From Sphingobacteriales bacterium (lineage in GTDB: Bacteria; Bacteroidota; Bacteroidia; Sphingobacteriales; Sphingobacteriaceae), in contig CANJWU010000035.1 of NCBI GenBank assembly GCA_947478655.1, positions 1 to 9,459 on the forward strand: a stretch of 9,459 nucleotides of DNA. Reading direction: 5' to 3'. A program made the translations under genes and the position numbers. Position 1 is the first letter of the stretch; the number at the start of each line of letters is the position of its first letter. The notes beneath the pieces were generated by a model that was not told where the DNA came from, made no database searches, and saw only the letters and a program-made list of their open reading frames with translations. This document shows, piece by piece, positions 1 to 6,088 of the stretch.

Positions 1-266
1 GCAGAAATACAATCGAATTCGCAAGCGGCATTGGGACCGTATACAATTTTTGCACCCGTTTTTTTGCTCAAGTCGACATGACCCGAAACAAAATCGGCAT
101 GAAAATGCGTTTCGAAAATATATTTTAATTGCACATTATCTTTTGCTAAACGATCTAAGTAAGGTTGCACTTCACGAAGAGGATCTACAATAAATGCTTC
201 ACCATTTGAAGTAACATAGTATGCGCCTTGCGCTAAACAACCAGTATAAATTTGTTCTATATTCAT
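1..266 (-). CDS. MBL-fold metallo-hydrolase, persulfide dioxygenase (ETHE1)-like, 3' end outside window
   Basis: Reading the minus strand from the ATG at 266-264 gives 88 complete codons, open to the window edge, so only the N-terminal part is present. It starts MNIEQIYTGCLAQGAYYV. Strand-like residues 22-30 (GEAFIVDPL) are followed by the metal motif T53-H54-F-H56-A-D58-F-V-S-G-H63. The arrangement HxHxD followed by SGH is typical of MBL proteins that are stand-alone or fused to rhodanese domains in sulfide and persulfide oxidation. These hold one iron and oxidise glutathione persulfide or a similar thiol persulfide in the cytoplasm. The usual second histidine of HxHxDH is replaced by F59, which fits a mononuclear site rather than a dinuclear zinc site. 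Whether a rhodanese domain follows cannot be seen. The start is supported by a matching promoter 42 bases upstream. The family call is firm, the exact substrate less so. Confidence 0.88.
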   Translation of the reverse strand, partial: MNIEQIYTGCLAQGAYYVTSNGEAFIVDPLREVQPYLDRLAKDNVQLKYIFETHFHADFVSGHVDLSKKTGAKIVYGPNAACEFDCIS

Positions 267-307
267 GGTATTCGATATTAAAATTTGGGTGCTTTTAAAA
301 AGCATTA

Positions 308-341
308 CAAAGTTAATATATTTTGAAGCAACCTTTTGCAA
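308..341 (-). promoter_or_regulatory. Bacteroidota-type promoter for the MBL-fold gene
   Basis: On the minus strand the -7 element reads TAACTTTG (plus-strand 308-315), an exact TAnnTTTG match. A TTG lies at 341-339, separated by 23 bases, the upper end of the accepted N17-23 spacing. Transcription would start near 301, giving a leader of about 35 bases before the ATG at 266. The -33 element lies inside the palindrome at 335-354, so a regulator bound there would directly affect polymerase binding. The call rests on consensus matching only. Confidence 0.6.
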
Positions 342-354
342 CAAATGTTGCAAA
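335..354. repeat. Perfect 9+2+9 palindrome, candidate operator
   Basis: The sequence is TTTGCAACA, then AA, then TGTTGCAAA: two exactly complementary 9-base arms around a 2-base centre. The symmetry suits a dimeric helix-turn-helix regulator. The site covers the -33 element of the MBL-fold gene's promoter. The layout TTGCA-N8-TGCAA resembles in form the two-fold sites of Crp/Fnr-family regulators, which often accompany persulfide-handling MBL genes in this phylum. That link is inference, because no regulator gene is in the window. There is no T-run beside it, so it does not look like a terminator. Confidence 0.5.
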
Positions 355-385
355 GCATTAAAATTTCGAAGATTTTTAAGGCCGT

Positions 386-415
386 GGGCTTAAAAGCTGT
401 CAGAAGCCCTTTTTT
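386..415 (+). terminator. Rho-independent terminator-like hairpin, orphan
   Basis: A stem GGGCTT (386-391) pairs with AAGCCC (404-409) around a 12-base loop. It is followed at once by six T (410-415), the classic intrinsic terminator layout on the plus strand. Read on the minus strand the tail is not T-rich. No plus-strand gene ends upstream of it: the preceding gene is on the minus strand and diverges. It therefore either ends a short untranslated transcript or sits in the 5' leader of the septoil-knot gene, where it could attenuate. The 6-bp stem is short, and an inner GCTT/AAGC pairing competes with it. Confidence 0.5.
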
Positions 416-452
416 ACGTTAAAAAATGATATATTTAATGTTAAAATTAAAA

Positions 453-803
453 ATGAACCCTCTAAAAACACTTCTCTTATCGTTTGGCATTTTGTTCTTA
501 ATGCCATCAAAAGAAACGAAAGCGCAAAAGGTTTTTGCGACCAATTATTCTTATCAAGCAGAAATTAAAGTATATGTGGTTGACCAAGAATACCAATCCG
601 ATTTAAAAGTTTTTAAAGTTAAATACGATTACCAAGCAAACGGTCAAAATGGAAAATGGTTTTTTACTAAATATGATTATCAAGCGAAAAAGAAAATATA
701 TTTTGTAGACCACGAATATCAAGCAGAATTAAAAATATATTTTGTAGAGCAAGCCTATCAAGCGGGCTGGCGTAATGCAGCGAAGAAGCATTTGTTGTAT
801 TAA
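453..803 (+). CDS. Exported septoil-knot (7_1 knot, DUF6150-type) repeat protein
   Basis: A 116-residue protein with a signal peptide (basic MNPLK, hydrophobic core to about residue 17, AQ at 24-25 as probable cleavage point), then six repeats of a Tyr-Gln-Ala motif. The YQA-type tripeptides begin at residues 34, 47 (YQS), 60, 76, 89 and 102. They are spaced 13, 13, 16, 13 and 13 residues apart, with alternating hydrophobic strands such as KIYFV between them. The end GW-x-NAAKKHLLY is typical of the family. I recognise this as the septoil-knot domain, predicted and later shown to form a 7_1 knotted chain. Its biological role is unknown. The signal peptide puts this copy in the periplasm or outside. 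Upstream in-frame ATGs exist at 426 and 438. The one at 453 gives the most normal signal peptide, but the longer forms cannot be excluded. No good promoter was seen. Confidence 0.82.
   Translation: MNPLKTLLLSFGILFLMPSKETKAQKVFATNYSYQAEIKVYVVDQEYQSDLKVFKVKYDYQANGQNGKWFFTKYDYQAKKKIYFVDHEYQAELKIYFVEQAYQAGWRNAAKKHLLY
693..748 (+). repeat. 17-base exact direct repeat inside the septoil-knot gene, period 39
   Basis: The 17-mer AAAATATATTTTGTAGA occurs at 693-709 and again at 732-748. The 39-base offset equals 13 codons, the period of the protein repeat, so repeats 4-5 and 5-6 share DNA as well as protein identity. This indicates a recent internal duplication or recombination between repeats. Confidence 0.8.
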
Positions 804-928
804 AGAAAACCACAGAATCTTGCATTTTAACTCAAAAACAGCCCAAAAAAATTAAATCTGACAATTAAAAATTAAATTTAGCAGGAAATCATATTAAATA
901 TCGTTTAACAAAAGATTAAATAATTAAC

Positions 929-1324
929 ATGAAAAAAATATTACTGATGCTGACGTTGGCCTTAACGGTGGCAATAATTGCAAGTAGTTGTAAAAAGGAA
1001 GTAGGTGAAGGTGGTACCGCTACTATTACCGGAAAAGTTTTTGGATACGATATCAATGCGAACGACATCATTACAGATAGCGCATATGTTGGTGGCGTTA
1101 GAGTTTACCTCTCTTATGGCGACAACCTTTGGCCAGACGAAGATGTTTGGACCTCTTATAGTGGTGATTATGCTTTTCAAGGTTTACAAAAAGGCAAATA
1201 CCGCGTATTTGTTTATTCACAATGTAATTCTTGCCCTTTTAACCAAGAAGTAAAAGTGCAATACATAGAAATAACCAGTAATGGACAAACAGTCATTCTT
1301 CCTGATTTTAAAATAATAGACTAG
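929..1324 (+). CDS. Small lipoprotein with a carboxypeptidase-regulatory/SdrD-B-like beta-sandwich
   Basis: A 131-residue protein. Residues 1-20 are a lipoprotein signal (MKK, a long hydrophobic stretch, then I-A-S-S before C21), so C21 would be lipidated and the mature protein starts CKKEVGEGG. The rest is one beta-sandwich domain. T31-ITGKVFG opens it and the S76-Y-SGDYAFQGLQKGKYRVFVYS segment (about 76-97) is the hallmark of carboxypeptidase-regulatory-like or SdrD-B-like folds. C99-N-S-C102 forms a CxxC pair that could be a disulfide or metal site. Nothing shows an enzymatic role. It leads the tight gene run, with the VTC-domain gene beginning 9 bases after its stop. No canonical promoter lies in the AT-rich 125 bases before it. 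The nearest match, TAAATTTA at 873-880, lacks the final G and a correctly spaced TTG. Confidence 0.8.
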   Translation: MKKILLMLTLALTVAIIASSCKKEVGEGGTATITGKVFGYDINANDIITDSAYVGGVRVYLSYGDNLWPDEDVWTSYSGDYAFQGLQKGKYRVFVYSQCNSCPFNQEVKVQYIEITSNGQTVILPDFKIID

Positions 1325-1333
1325 TTGTTATCC

Positions 1334-2104
1334 ATGTTTACTTTAGCAAATTTATCAGCGTTACACAGTATAGGTTTAACTGAACTAGATTCGGTTAAGC
1401 TTTTGAACCGTGTAGACTCTAAATTTGTTTTCCCTGAAAGTAAACTGGCCATTATCATTTCACAAATTCAAGCCAATTATTTCATTTTAAATATTGATGA
1501 AAAGAAAATGTTTAAATATGAAACAGTTTATTTAGACAACAATCATTTTGATTTTTATTTAGCGCATCATAACGGCAAACCCAATAGAACTAAGGTTCGC
1601 TATCGATTATATAGCGATAGTAATTTGCGCTATTTTGAAATAAAGAAAAGAATTAAAGATGCGCGTACCGATAAATACCGCATTAAAATAAATCACAGCG
1701 ATGCCCTTTTACAAGCAGAAGAGTTGGCCTTACTGGAACAACATCAAATAAAAGATGCGGCTAATTTAAGCAGTAAAATGTGGATTAATTACGACAGAAT
1801 TACCTTGGTTAGTAAAAATTTTGATGAACGCGTTACGCTCGATTTAAATTTAACTTTCCATAACAACAATGGAAATGAACAGGCTTTAAACGGCCTAGTG
1901 ATTGCGGAGGTTAAACAAAATAAATTCTCTAGAAATAGTCCATTTGTAAGGGTTTTACGCGATTTAAACATTAAAGAAACCAGAATAAGTAAGTATGCCA
2001 TTGCGGTAGCCTATTTAAACGACGCTCAAAAACACCATCAATTCAAAGAAAAAATAATCAAGCTCAATAAAATAATAAATAATGGAACCTACAGACCAAA
2101 TTGA
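1334..2104 (+). CDS. Polyphosphate polymerase (VTC) domain protein
   Basis: A 256-residue cytoplasmic protein without signal peptide or membrane segment, consisting of essentially one VTC domain of the triphosphate-tunnel fold. Tunnel-type charged residues are in the expected order: R26-x-D28-x-K30-F, the strand Y62-ETVYLD, H79, R85-TKVRYR-91, E102-I-K104, K114-x-R116, Y152-D-R154, R165-x3-D169, E191-V-K193 and S218-K-Y. In yeast Vtc4 this domain makes polyphosphate from ATP. Bacterial stand-alone versions are presumed to do similar phosphoanhydride chemistry, but their activity is less documented. The membrane part of Vtc4 is absent, and a separate membrane protein is encoded next. A TTG in frame at 1325 is possible, but the ATG at 1334 is the better start. 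The last 23 bases overlap the DUF4956 gene, so the two are probably translationally coupled. Confidence 0.9.
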   Translation: MFTLANLSALHSIGLTELDSVKLLNRVDSKFVFPESKLAIIISQIQANYFILNIDEKKMFKYETVYLDNNHFDFYLAHHNGKPNRTKVRYRLYSDSNLRYFEIKKRIKDARTDKYRIKINHSDALLQAEELALLEQHQIKDAANLSSKMWINYDRITLVSKNFDERVTLDLNLTFHNNNGNEQALNGLVIAEVKQNKFSRNSPFVRVLRDLNIKETRISKYAIAVAYLNDAQKHHQFKEKIIKLNKIINNGTYRPN

Positions 2105-2744
2105 AAACATTGCTCAATTAGCCAAAGCAGATAACATGACCGAATTTACCATTCGCTTCTTGATAAATTTTGCGGCTATTTTTACCATCGTAAGGTTAAT
2201 CTACTATCCTATTCATAAGAATAAAGATTTCTTATTTACTTTTTTCCTATTCAATATTATCAATTTTTTAATTTGCTTTTTACTGAGTGCTGCTAAATTA
2301 AAAATTGGATTTGCGTTTGGATTATTTGCCATATTCTCTATTCTAAGGTACCGTACTGTTACCATTCCTGTTAGAGAAATGGGTTATTTCTTTATCAGTG
2401 TAACCATCGGTATCATCAACTCTTTAGCGGCAAAAGACAATAATTGGATTCCCATTATTGCTTCCAATTTAATCATCATTGTATTAACCTATATTTTAGA
2501 CAATCGAATTAAATTAAAGCATGAGAATTTCAAAGAAATTATTTATGAGCGAATTGATTTAATTGTTCCTGAAAAAAGAGCAGATATGTTGCAAGACCTG
2601 CAAACCCGCACAGGCTTAGCTATTCACCGAGTAGAATTTATAAAAATTGATTTCTTAAAAGACATTGCTAGGATAAATGCTTTTTATTTTTCAGATAAAA
2701 ACGAATCGGCATCGAGGGGAATGAACGAAGACAGCGATGACTAA
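2082..2744 (+). CDS. DUF4956 multi-spanning inner-membrane protein
   Basis: A 220-residue protein with about five hydrophobic segments, roughly 23-42, 50-71, 75-88, 101-117 and 123-139, followed by a soluble C-terminal region of about 80 residues. The signature around residues 76-104 (GFAFGLFAIFSILRYRT, then PVREMGYFF) is that of DUF4956 proteins. R89, R91 and R98 lie in a membrane-proximal loop. Function is not established. DUF4956 genes often lie beside VTC-domain genes, as here with a 23-base overlap. This suggests a membrane partner of the polymerase, possibly a translocation path or anchor. The start at 2082 gives a normal family length. An alternative ATG at 2136 (M19) would remove the overlap and still keep all membrane segments. 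The acidic tail (ENEDSDD-like) overlaps the next gene by 8 bases. Confidence 0.88.
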   Translation: MEPTDQIENIAQLAKADNMTEFTIRFLINFAAIFTIVRLIYYPIHKNKDFLFTFFLFNIINFLICFLLSAAKLKIGFAFGLFAIFSILRYRTVTIPVREMGYFFISVTIGIINSLAAKDNNWIPIIASNLIIIVLTYILDNRIKLKHENFKEIIYERIDLIVPEKRADMLQDLQTRTGLAIHRVEFIKIDFLKDIARINAFYFSDKNESASRGMNEDSDD

Positions 2745-3426
2745 AAGAAGCTATTGTTTATTAATTATTTTATTGAGTAGCTGGGGCTATGGCCTAGCAC
2801 AGTCAAGCGATTTGCAGCTTCGAGCAGGAATAAGTGTGACCAAAAATTTAAAGAAAGGATTTGATTGGACACTACAACACCAGAGCAGTTTTGTGCAAAA
2901 TGCATCGGAATTTAAAACAGCCTATTATACTTTTCAATTGGGTTATAAAATAAACAAAAACTTAAATGCAGCTATAGAATGCAGGTTTGCAACAACGAAA
3001 GTTTACGATAAATTTAGGTGGGCGGCGGCTTTAAACCAACAATGGAAATTCAAAAACACAACCCTTGCTTGGCGCAGTAAATTATTATACGAACATTATA
3101 TACAAGCTATACCAGAAATAAACCAGTTTAATTCAACATTTAACCTTCGCGAACGCTTACAGTTGAGCAAAAAGGTTAATGCTAAAAGCAATGTATTTGT
3201 TAACGTTGAGCCTGTTTTCGAACTTTCCAACGATGAAATTTTATTAAATCAAGTACGTCAAAATATTGGCTTATCCTATGAACTAAATAAAAGGAATTGC
3301 CTAGAAATTACCTATGGTATTTTCAATAAATACAACGGCAATAATTTAGCAAATAACTACCGCGTTGGCCTGAACTATATTTATGAATTGCCTAAATCTA
3401 AATCGAAGAAAAAGAATGAAAAATAA
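2737..3426 (+). CDS. DUF2490 family outer-membrane beta-barrel protein
   Basis: A 229-residue protein with a signal peptide ending about residue 22 (GLAQ before SSD). A series of amphipathic strands with alternating aromatic residues follows (for example residues 60-70 TAYYTFQLGY, 100-119, 151-162, 176-194), as in the DUF2490 barrels of Bacteroidota. The conserved segment FNLRERLQL (135-143) with a preceding RSKLLYEHY strand fits that family. It should sit in the outer membrane, where it could serve as a pore or anchor. No substrate is known. After the last strand (YRVGLNYIYEL, 208-218) there is an unusual basic tail, PKSKSKKKNEK. That tail is encoded partly in the 11-base overlap with the next gene. 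The first codons overlap the DUF4956 gene, so it belongs to the same transcription unit. Confidence 0.82.
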   Translation: MTKRSYCLLIILLSSWGYGLAQSSDLQLRAGISVTKNLKKGFDWTLQHQSSFVQNASEFKTAYYTFQLGYKINKNLNAAIECRFATTKVYDKFRWAAALNQQWKFKNTTLAWRSKLLYEHYIQAIPEINQFNSTFNLRERLQLSKKVNAKSNVFVNVEPVFELSNDEILLNQVRQNIGLSYELNKRNCLEITYGIFNKYNGNNLANNYRVGLNYIYELPKSKSKKKNEK

Positions 3427-4405
3427 ATTGTTATTCGCAATGGTGTTTGTGCTTAGCTGCCAATTTAGTTTTGCTAAAAAGGTAACATTTAGGGTAGACA
3501 TGAGTTTACAAAGCATTAACATAGATGGTGTATTTATTACCGGCGACTTTCAATCGGAAGCCGGCTTAGGTGCCGATTTTGCAACACTTAGCCCTATGAC
3601 AGCAAGCGCTAATGGTATATACAGCCTTACCGTGGATATACCTGCTCATAGAAAATATGAATATAAATTTGCCAATGGTGCTTTCTTTTACGATGTAGAA
3701 TTTGTTCCTGTTGAATCGAGGGTTGGTTATGATTTTGTCGATAACAGATTTATTTACGTTGATTCGACAAGTACCGACACCTTAATTTTACCTGCAATAT
3801 TATATGGTGAAAATGCACCAGCAGGTTTGAATTTGGCTAGGGTGTTTGTTGACATGGGAAATGAAAATGTAAGTTCCGCCGGCGTTCATGTAGCAGGTAA
3901 TTTCAACAATTGGAATGCCAGTAATTTAGGGTTATATGCTTTTGCAAATAATATTTATGAAGGCATTGCCTATGTTGCAGGCAGCGAATTACAATATAAA
4001 TTTGTCAATGGAAATACGCTGAGTGCCTCGGAAACAGTGCCAAGTAGCTGTGCTAACAATGGATATAGAACTTTAGCCATTAATGGGCCTAGTACAAGTA
4101 ATGTTGTTTGTTATAACCACTGCGAAGCATGTGTTACGGGTATCGGTAATTGGAATGCAGCAAATACCAGTAGTGTTTACCCCAACCCTATCTCAAATGA
4201 TAACAGGATATTAAAAATCAGGAATAATTTTCAAATTCAATCAATTCGCTTATTTCAAAACAATGGACAATTGATTAAATACATTAACCAAATTGGTACA
4301 AACAATTACGAATTATTGATTGATGGTATTGCTTCAGGAAATTATTATTTAGAAATAAACAACGAAAAAAATCAAACACAAACACATCAAATTAGCATAC
4401 AATAA
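3416..4405 (+). CDS. T9SS-secreted protein with two starch/glycogen-binding-like (E-set) domains
   Basis: A 329-residue protein with a signal peptide to A20. Domain 1 (about 22-127: VTFRVDM, then VFITGDF, then YEYKFANG) and domain 2 (about 141-240: ARVFVDM, then VHVAGNFNNWN, then LQYKFVNGN) are homologous to each other. Both resemble CBM20/CBM48/AMPK-type beta-sandwiches. Domain 2 keeps the GNFNNW carbohydrate-contact motif and domain 1 has GDF without the tryptophan. From about V254-Y-PNP to the end is a type A T9SS sorting domain (final strand GNYYLEI, residues 308-314), so the protein should cross the outer membrane and be attached or released. No catalytic domain is present, so a glycan-binding or scaffolding role is likely. 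The in-frame ATG at 3383 would add MNCLNLNRRKR before the signal peptide. The ATG at 3416 is therefore chosen; it overlaps the upstream gene by 11 bases. Confidence 0.84.
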   Translation: MKNKLLFAMVFVLSCQFSFAKKVTFRVDMSLQSINIDGVFITGDFQSEAGLGADFATLSPMTASANGIYSLTVDIPAHRKYEYKFANGAFFYDVEFVPVESRVGYDFVDNRFIYVDSTSTDTLILPAILYGENAPAGLNLARVFVDMGNENVSSAGVHVAGNFNNWNASNLGLYAFANNIYEGIAYVAGSELQYKFVNGNTLSASETVPSSCANNGYRTLAINGPSTSNVVCYNHCEACVTGIGNWNAANTSSVYPNPISNDNRILKIRNNFQIQSIRLFQNNGQLIKYINQIGTNNYELLIDGIASGNYYLEINNEKNQTQTHQISIQ

Positions 4406-4408
4406 ATT

Positions 4409-6088
4409 ATGATCAATAAATTCACAATCTTCGCAAGCCTTTTATTGGTAAGCCTTTGCAGCACTGCACAACAATGGGGAGACTATACTTTATATAGCAC
4501 ACAAGGTGGTTCGAGCACTTATTTATTAGACACTAACGGAACCAACGTAAGAACTTGGAGCCATAGCAGCACAAATAAAACAGGTTACTCTAGTTATTTA
4601 TTACCTGGTGGAAGTTTATTAAGATCTGTTACTCGCAGTGGCAACTCTTTTAATGGTGGCCCTATTTGCGGTCAAGTACAAAAAATAAATGCTGCAGGCA
4701 CCATCGTTTGGGATTATGTTTATTCAACTACAAATTATTGTAGCCATCATGATATTTGCCCCATGCCTAATGGCAATGTTTTATTAATTGCATATGAAAG
4801 GAAGACCTCCGCAGAAGTAGCTAGCGCAGGCTGTTCGGCTTATACAGGTGAAATGTGGCCCGATAAAATAGTGGAAATTAAGCCTACTGGCGCAACCACT
4901 GGCGAGGTAGTTTGGGAATGGCATGCTTGGGATCATTTGGTGCAAAACACGAATGCCGCAAAAGCCAATTACCAAAGTAGTATTGTCAATCATCCCGAAC
5001 TACTCAATATTAATTACCAACCAATTAAAGATTGGATGCATGTAAATGGCGTTAATTATAATCCTATACTAGACCAAATTACTTTTAGTTCACATAACCT
5101 AAATGAAATTTATGTAATTGACCACAGTACAACTACTGCAGAAGCAGCAAGCCATAGCGGTGGCAATGCTGGTAAGGGTGGCGACTTTTTGTATCGTTGG
5201 GGGAACCCAGCTGCATACCAAGCCAGTGGTGCAGCCATCTTAAACGTAACACACGATGCACATTGGATACCAGAGGGCAGCTATCGTGAAGGATATTTAG
5301 CAGCTTATAATAATAAAGGAATTTCTAGCACACAATCTTGTGCCGATATTATCAAACAACCATACAAAGGAAATTACCAATATGAAATTACTTTAGGTTC
5401 TGCATTTGCACCTGCAAGTTATACTTTCAGACAAGCATGTGGAGGATATAATAGCAATACCGGTAGTTCGCAACAATTTCCAAATGGTAACATCATGGTT
5501 TGTATTGGTACAGCAGGATTGATTAAAGAATTTGATTCTACAGGTTTGCTGTTGTGGTCTAAAGTAACTACAGGCAATACGCCTAAGGCCTTTCGCTATA
5601 CAAAATGTTATTATGAAAATGAAGCACCTGCCCTACCAACTATTACAGTTGACAATAATGATTTAGTAACAAGTGATGCCACCACTTACCAATGGTATTT
5701 AAATGGCGATAAAATATTTGGTGCCAATGCTAAAAACTATAGCCCACAAGAAGATGGTAATTATTTAGTACGCATTACCGATAGTTTGGGTTGTTTGTTT
5801 AGGTATTCTAGTACTTTTAAATACCAAAAAAGTACAGGCTTGTTTACCAATAACAAACTACATGCTATTGTGGTATATCCTAACCCTAGCAACGGTTTGG
5901 TGTATTTTAAAAATGAAAAACAATTCGATAATTTACAAATAACGGTGTTTGATGCAATGGGTAAAATTGTACATCAACAAGCTTTTGAAAACAACATCGA
6001 TTTATCTGCATTAAGCAATGGCACCTATTACATTCGTTTAAGCAACGAAACCATTGTTGAAAATCATCAGATTCATATTTTAAAATAA
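4409..6088 (+). CDS. T9SS-secreted arylsulfotransferase-family beta-propeller protein
   Basis: A 559-residue protein with a signal peptide to about A20. The propeller region is about 22-400. Repeated blade motifs of G-x-hydrophobic-x-W type are visible (GTIVWDY 97-103, GEVVWEW 165-171, GDFLYRWGN 258-266, GLLLWSK 379-385). Candidate active-site histidines occur in the conserved settings H113-H114-D115 with PMPNGNVLLI, W209-M-H211-VN, S228-H229-NLNEIYVID and H282-D-A-H285-W. Family members move sulfate from aryl sulfates to phenolic acceptors through a histidine. Which histidine acts here cannot be decided. About 410-470 is an Ig-like domain (TYQWYLNG, then DGNYLVRITDSLGC). V489-Y-PNP to the end is a T9SS type A sorting domain. 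It lies 3 bases after the previous gene and its stop overlaps the CotH gene by one base, so all three secreted genes are likely co-expressed. The actual reaction could differ from sulfotransfer. Confidence 0.85.
   Translation: MINKFTIFASLLLVSLCSTAQQWGDYTLYSTQGGSSTYLLDTNGTNVRTWSHSSTNKTGYSSYLLPGGSLLRSVTRSGNSFNGGPICGQVQKINAAGTIVWDYVYSTTNYCSHHDICPMPNGNVLLIAYERKTSAEVASAGCSAYTGEMWPDKIVEIKPTGATTGEVVWEWHAWDHLVQNTNAAKANYQSSIVNHPELLNINYQPIKDWMHVNGVNYNPILDQITFSSHNLNEIYVIDHSTTTAEAASHSGGNAGKGGDFLYRWGNPAAYQASGAAILNVTHDAHWIPEGSYREGYLAAYNNKGISSTQSCADIIKQPYKGNYQYEITLGSAFAPASYTFRQACGGYNSNTGSSQQFPNGNIMVCIGTAGLIKEFDSTGLLLWSKVTTGNTPKAFRYTKCYYENEAPALPTITVDNNDLVTSDATTYQWYLNGDKIFGANAKNYSPQEDGNYLVRITDSLGCLFRYSSTFKYQKSTGLFTNNKLHAIVVYPNPSNGLVYFKNEKQFDNLQITVFDAMGKIVHQQAFENNIDLSALSNGTYYIRLSNETIVENHQIHILK

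Noticed and set aside
317..325. Plus-strand promoter for the septoil-knot gene near the palindrome
   Set aside because: The element TATATTTTG has three bases between TA and TTTG instead of two, and no correctly placed TTG was seen, so it is not listed as a feature.
804..928. Promoter or small RNA in the gap before the lipoprotein gene
   Set aside because: The gap is very AT-rich. The best -7-like match (TAAATTTA, 873-880) lacks the final G and has no TTG at proper distance, and no convincing hairpin was found.
962..1253. Open frames on both strands inside the lipoprotein gene
   Set aside because: They lie wholly within the lipoprotein coding frame, have no recognisable domain and are best explained as chance frames opposite or beside a real gene.
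1325..1333. TTG start adding three residues (MLS) to the VTC-domain protein
   Set aside because: An ATG follows three codons later at 1334 and the family N-terminus needs nothing more. TTG starts are rare and there is no initiation signal to favour it.
3383..3415. Upstream ATG extending the CBM-like protein by 11 residues
   Set aside because: The extension (NCLNLNRRKR) lies entirely within the DUF2490 coding region and would precede a complete, ordinary signal peptide starting at 3416.
4139..4175. Third copy of the NWNA motif in the CBM-like protein (GIGNWNAANTS)
   Set aside because: It resembles GNFNNWNASN of domain 2, but the surrounding 14 residues are a linker before the sorting domain and there is no third beta-sandwich to hold it.
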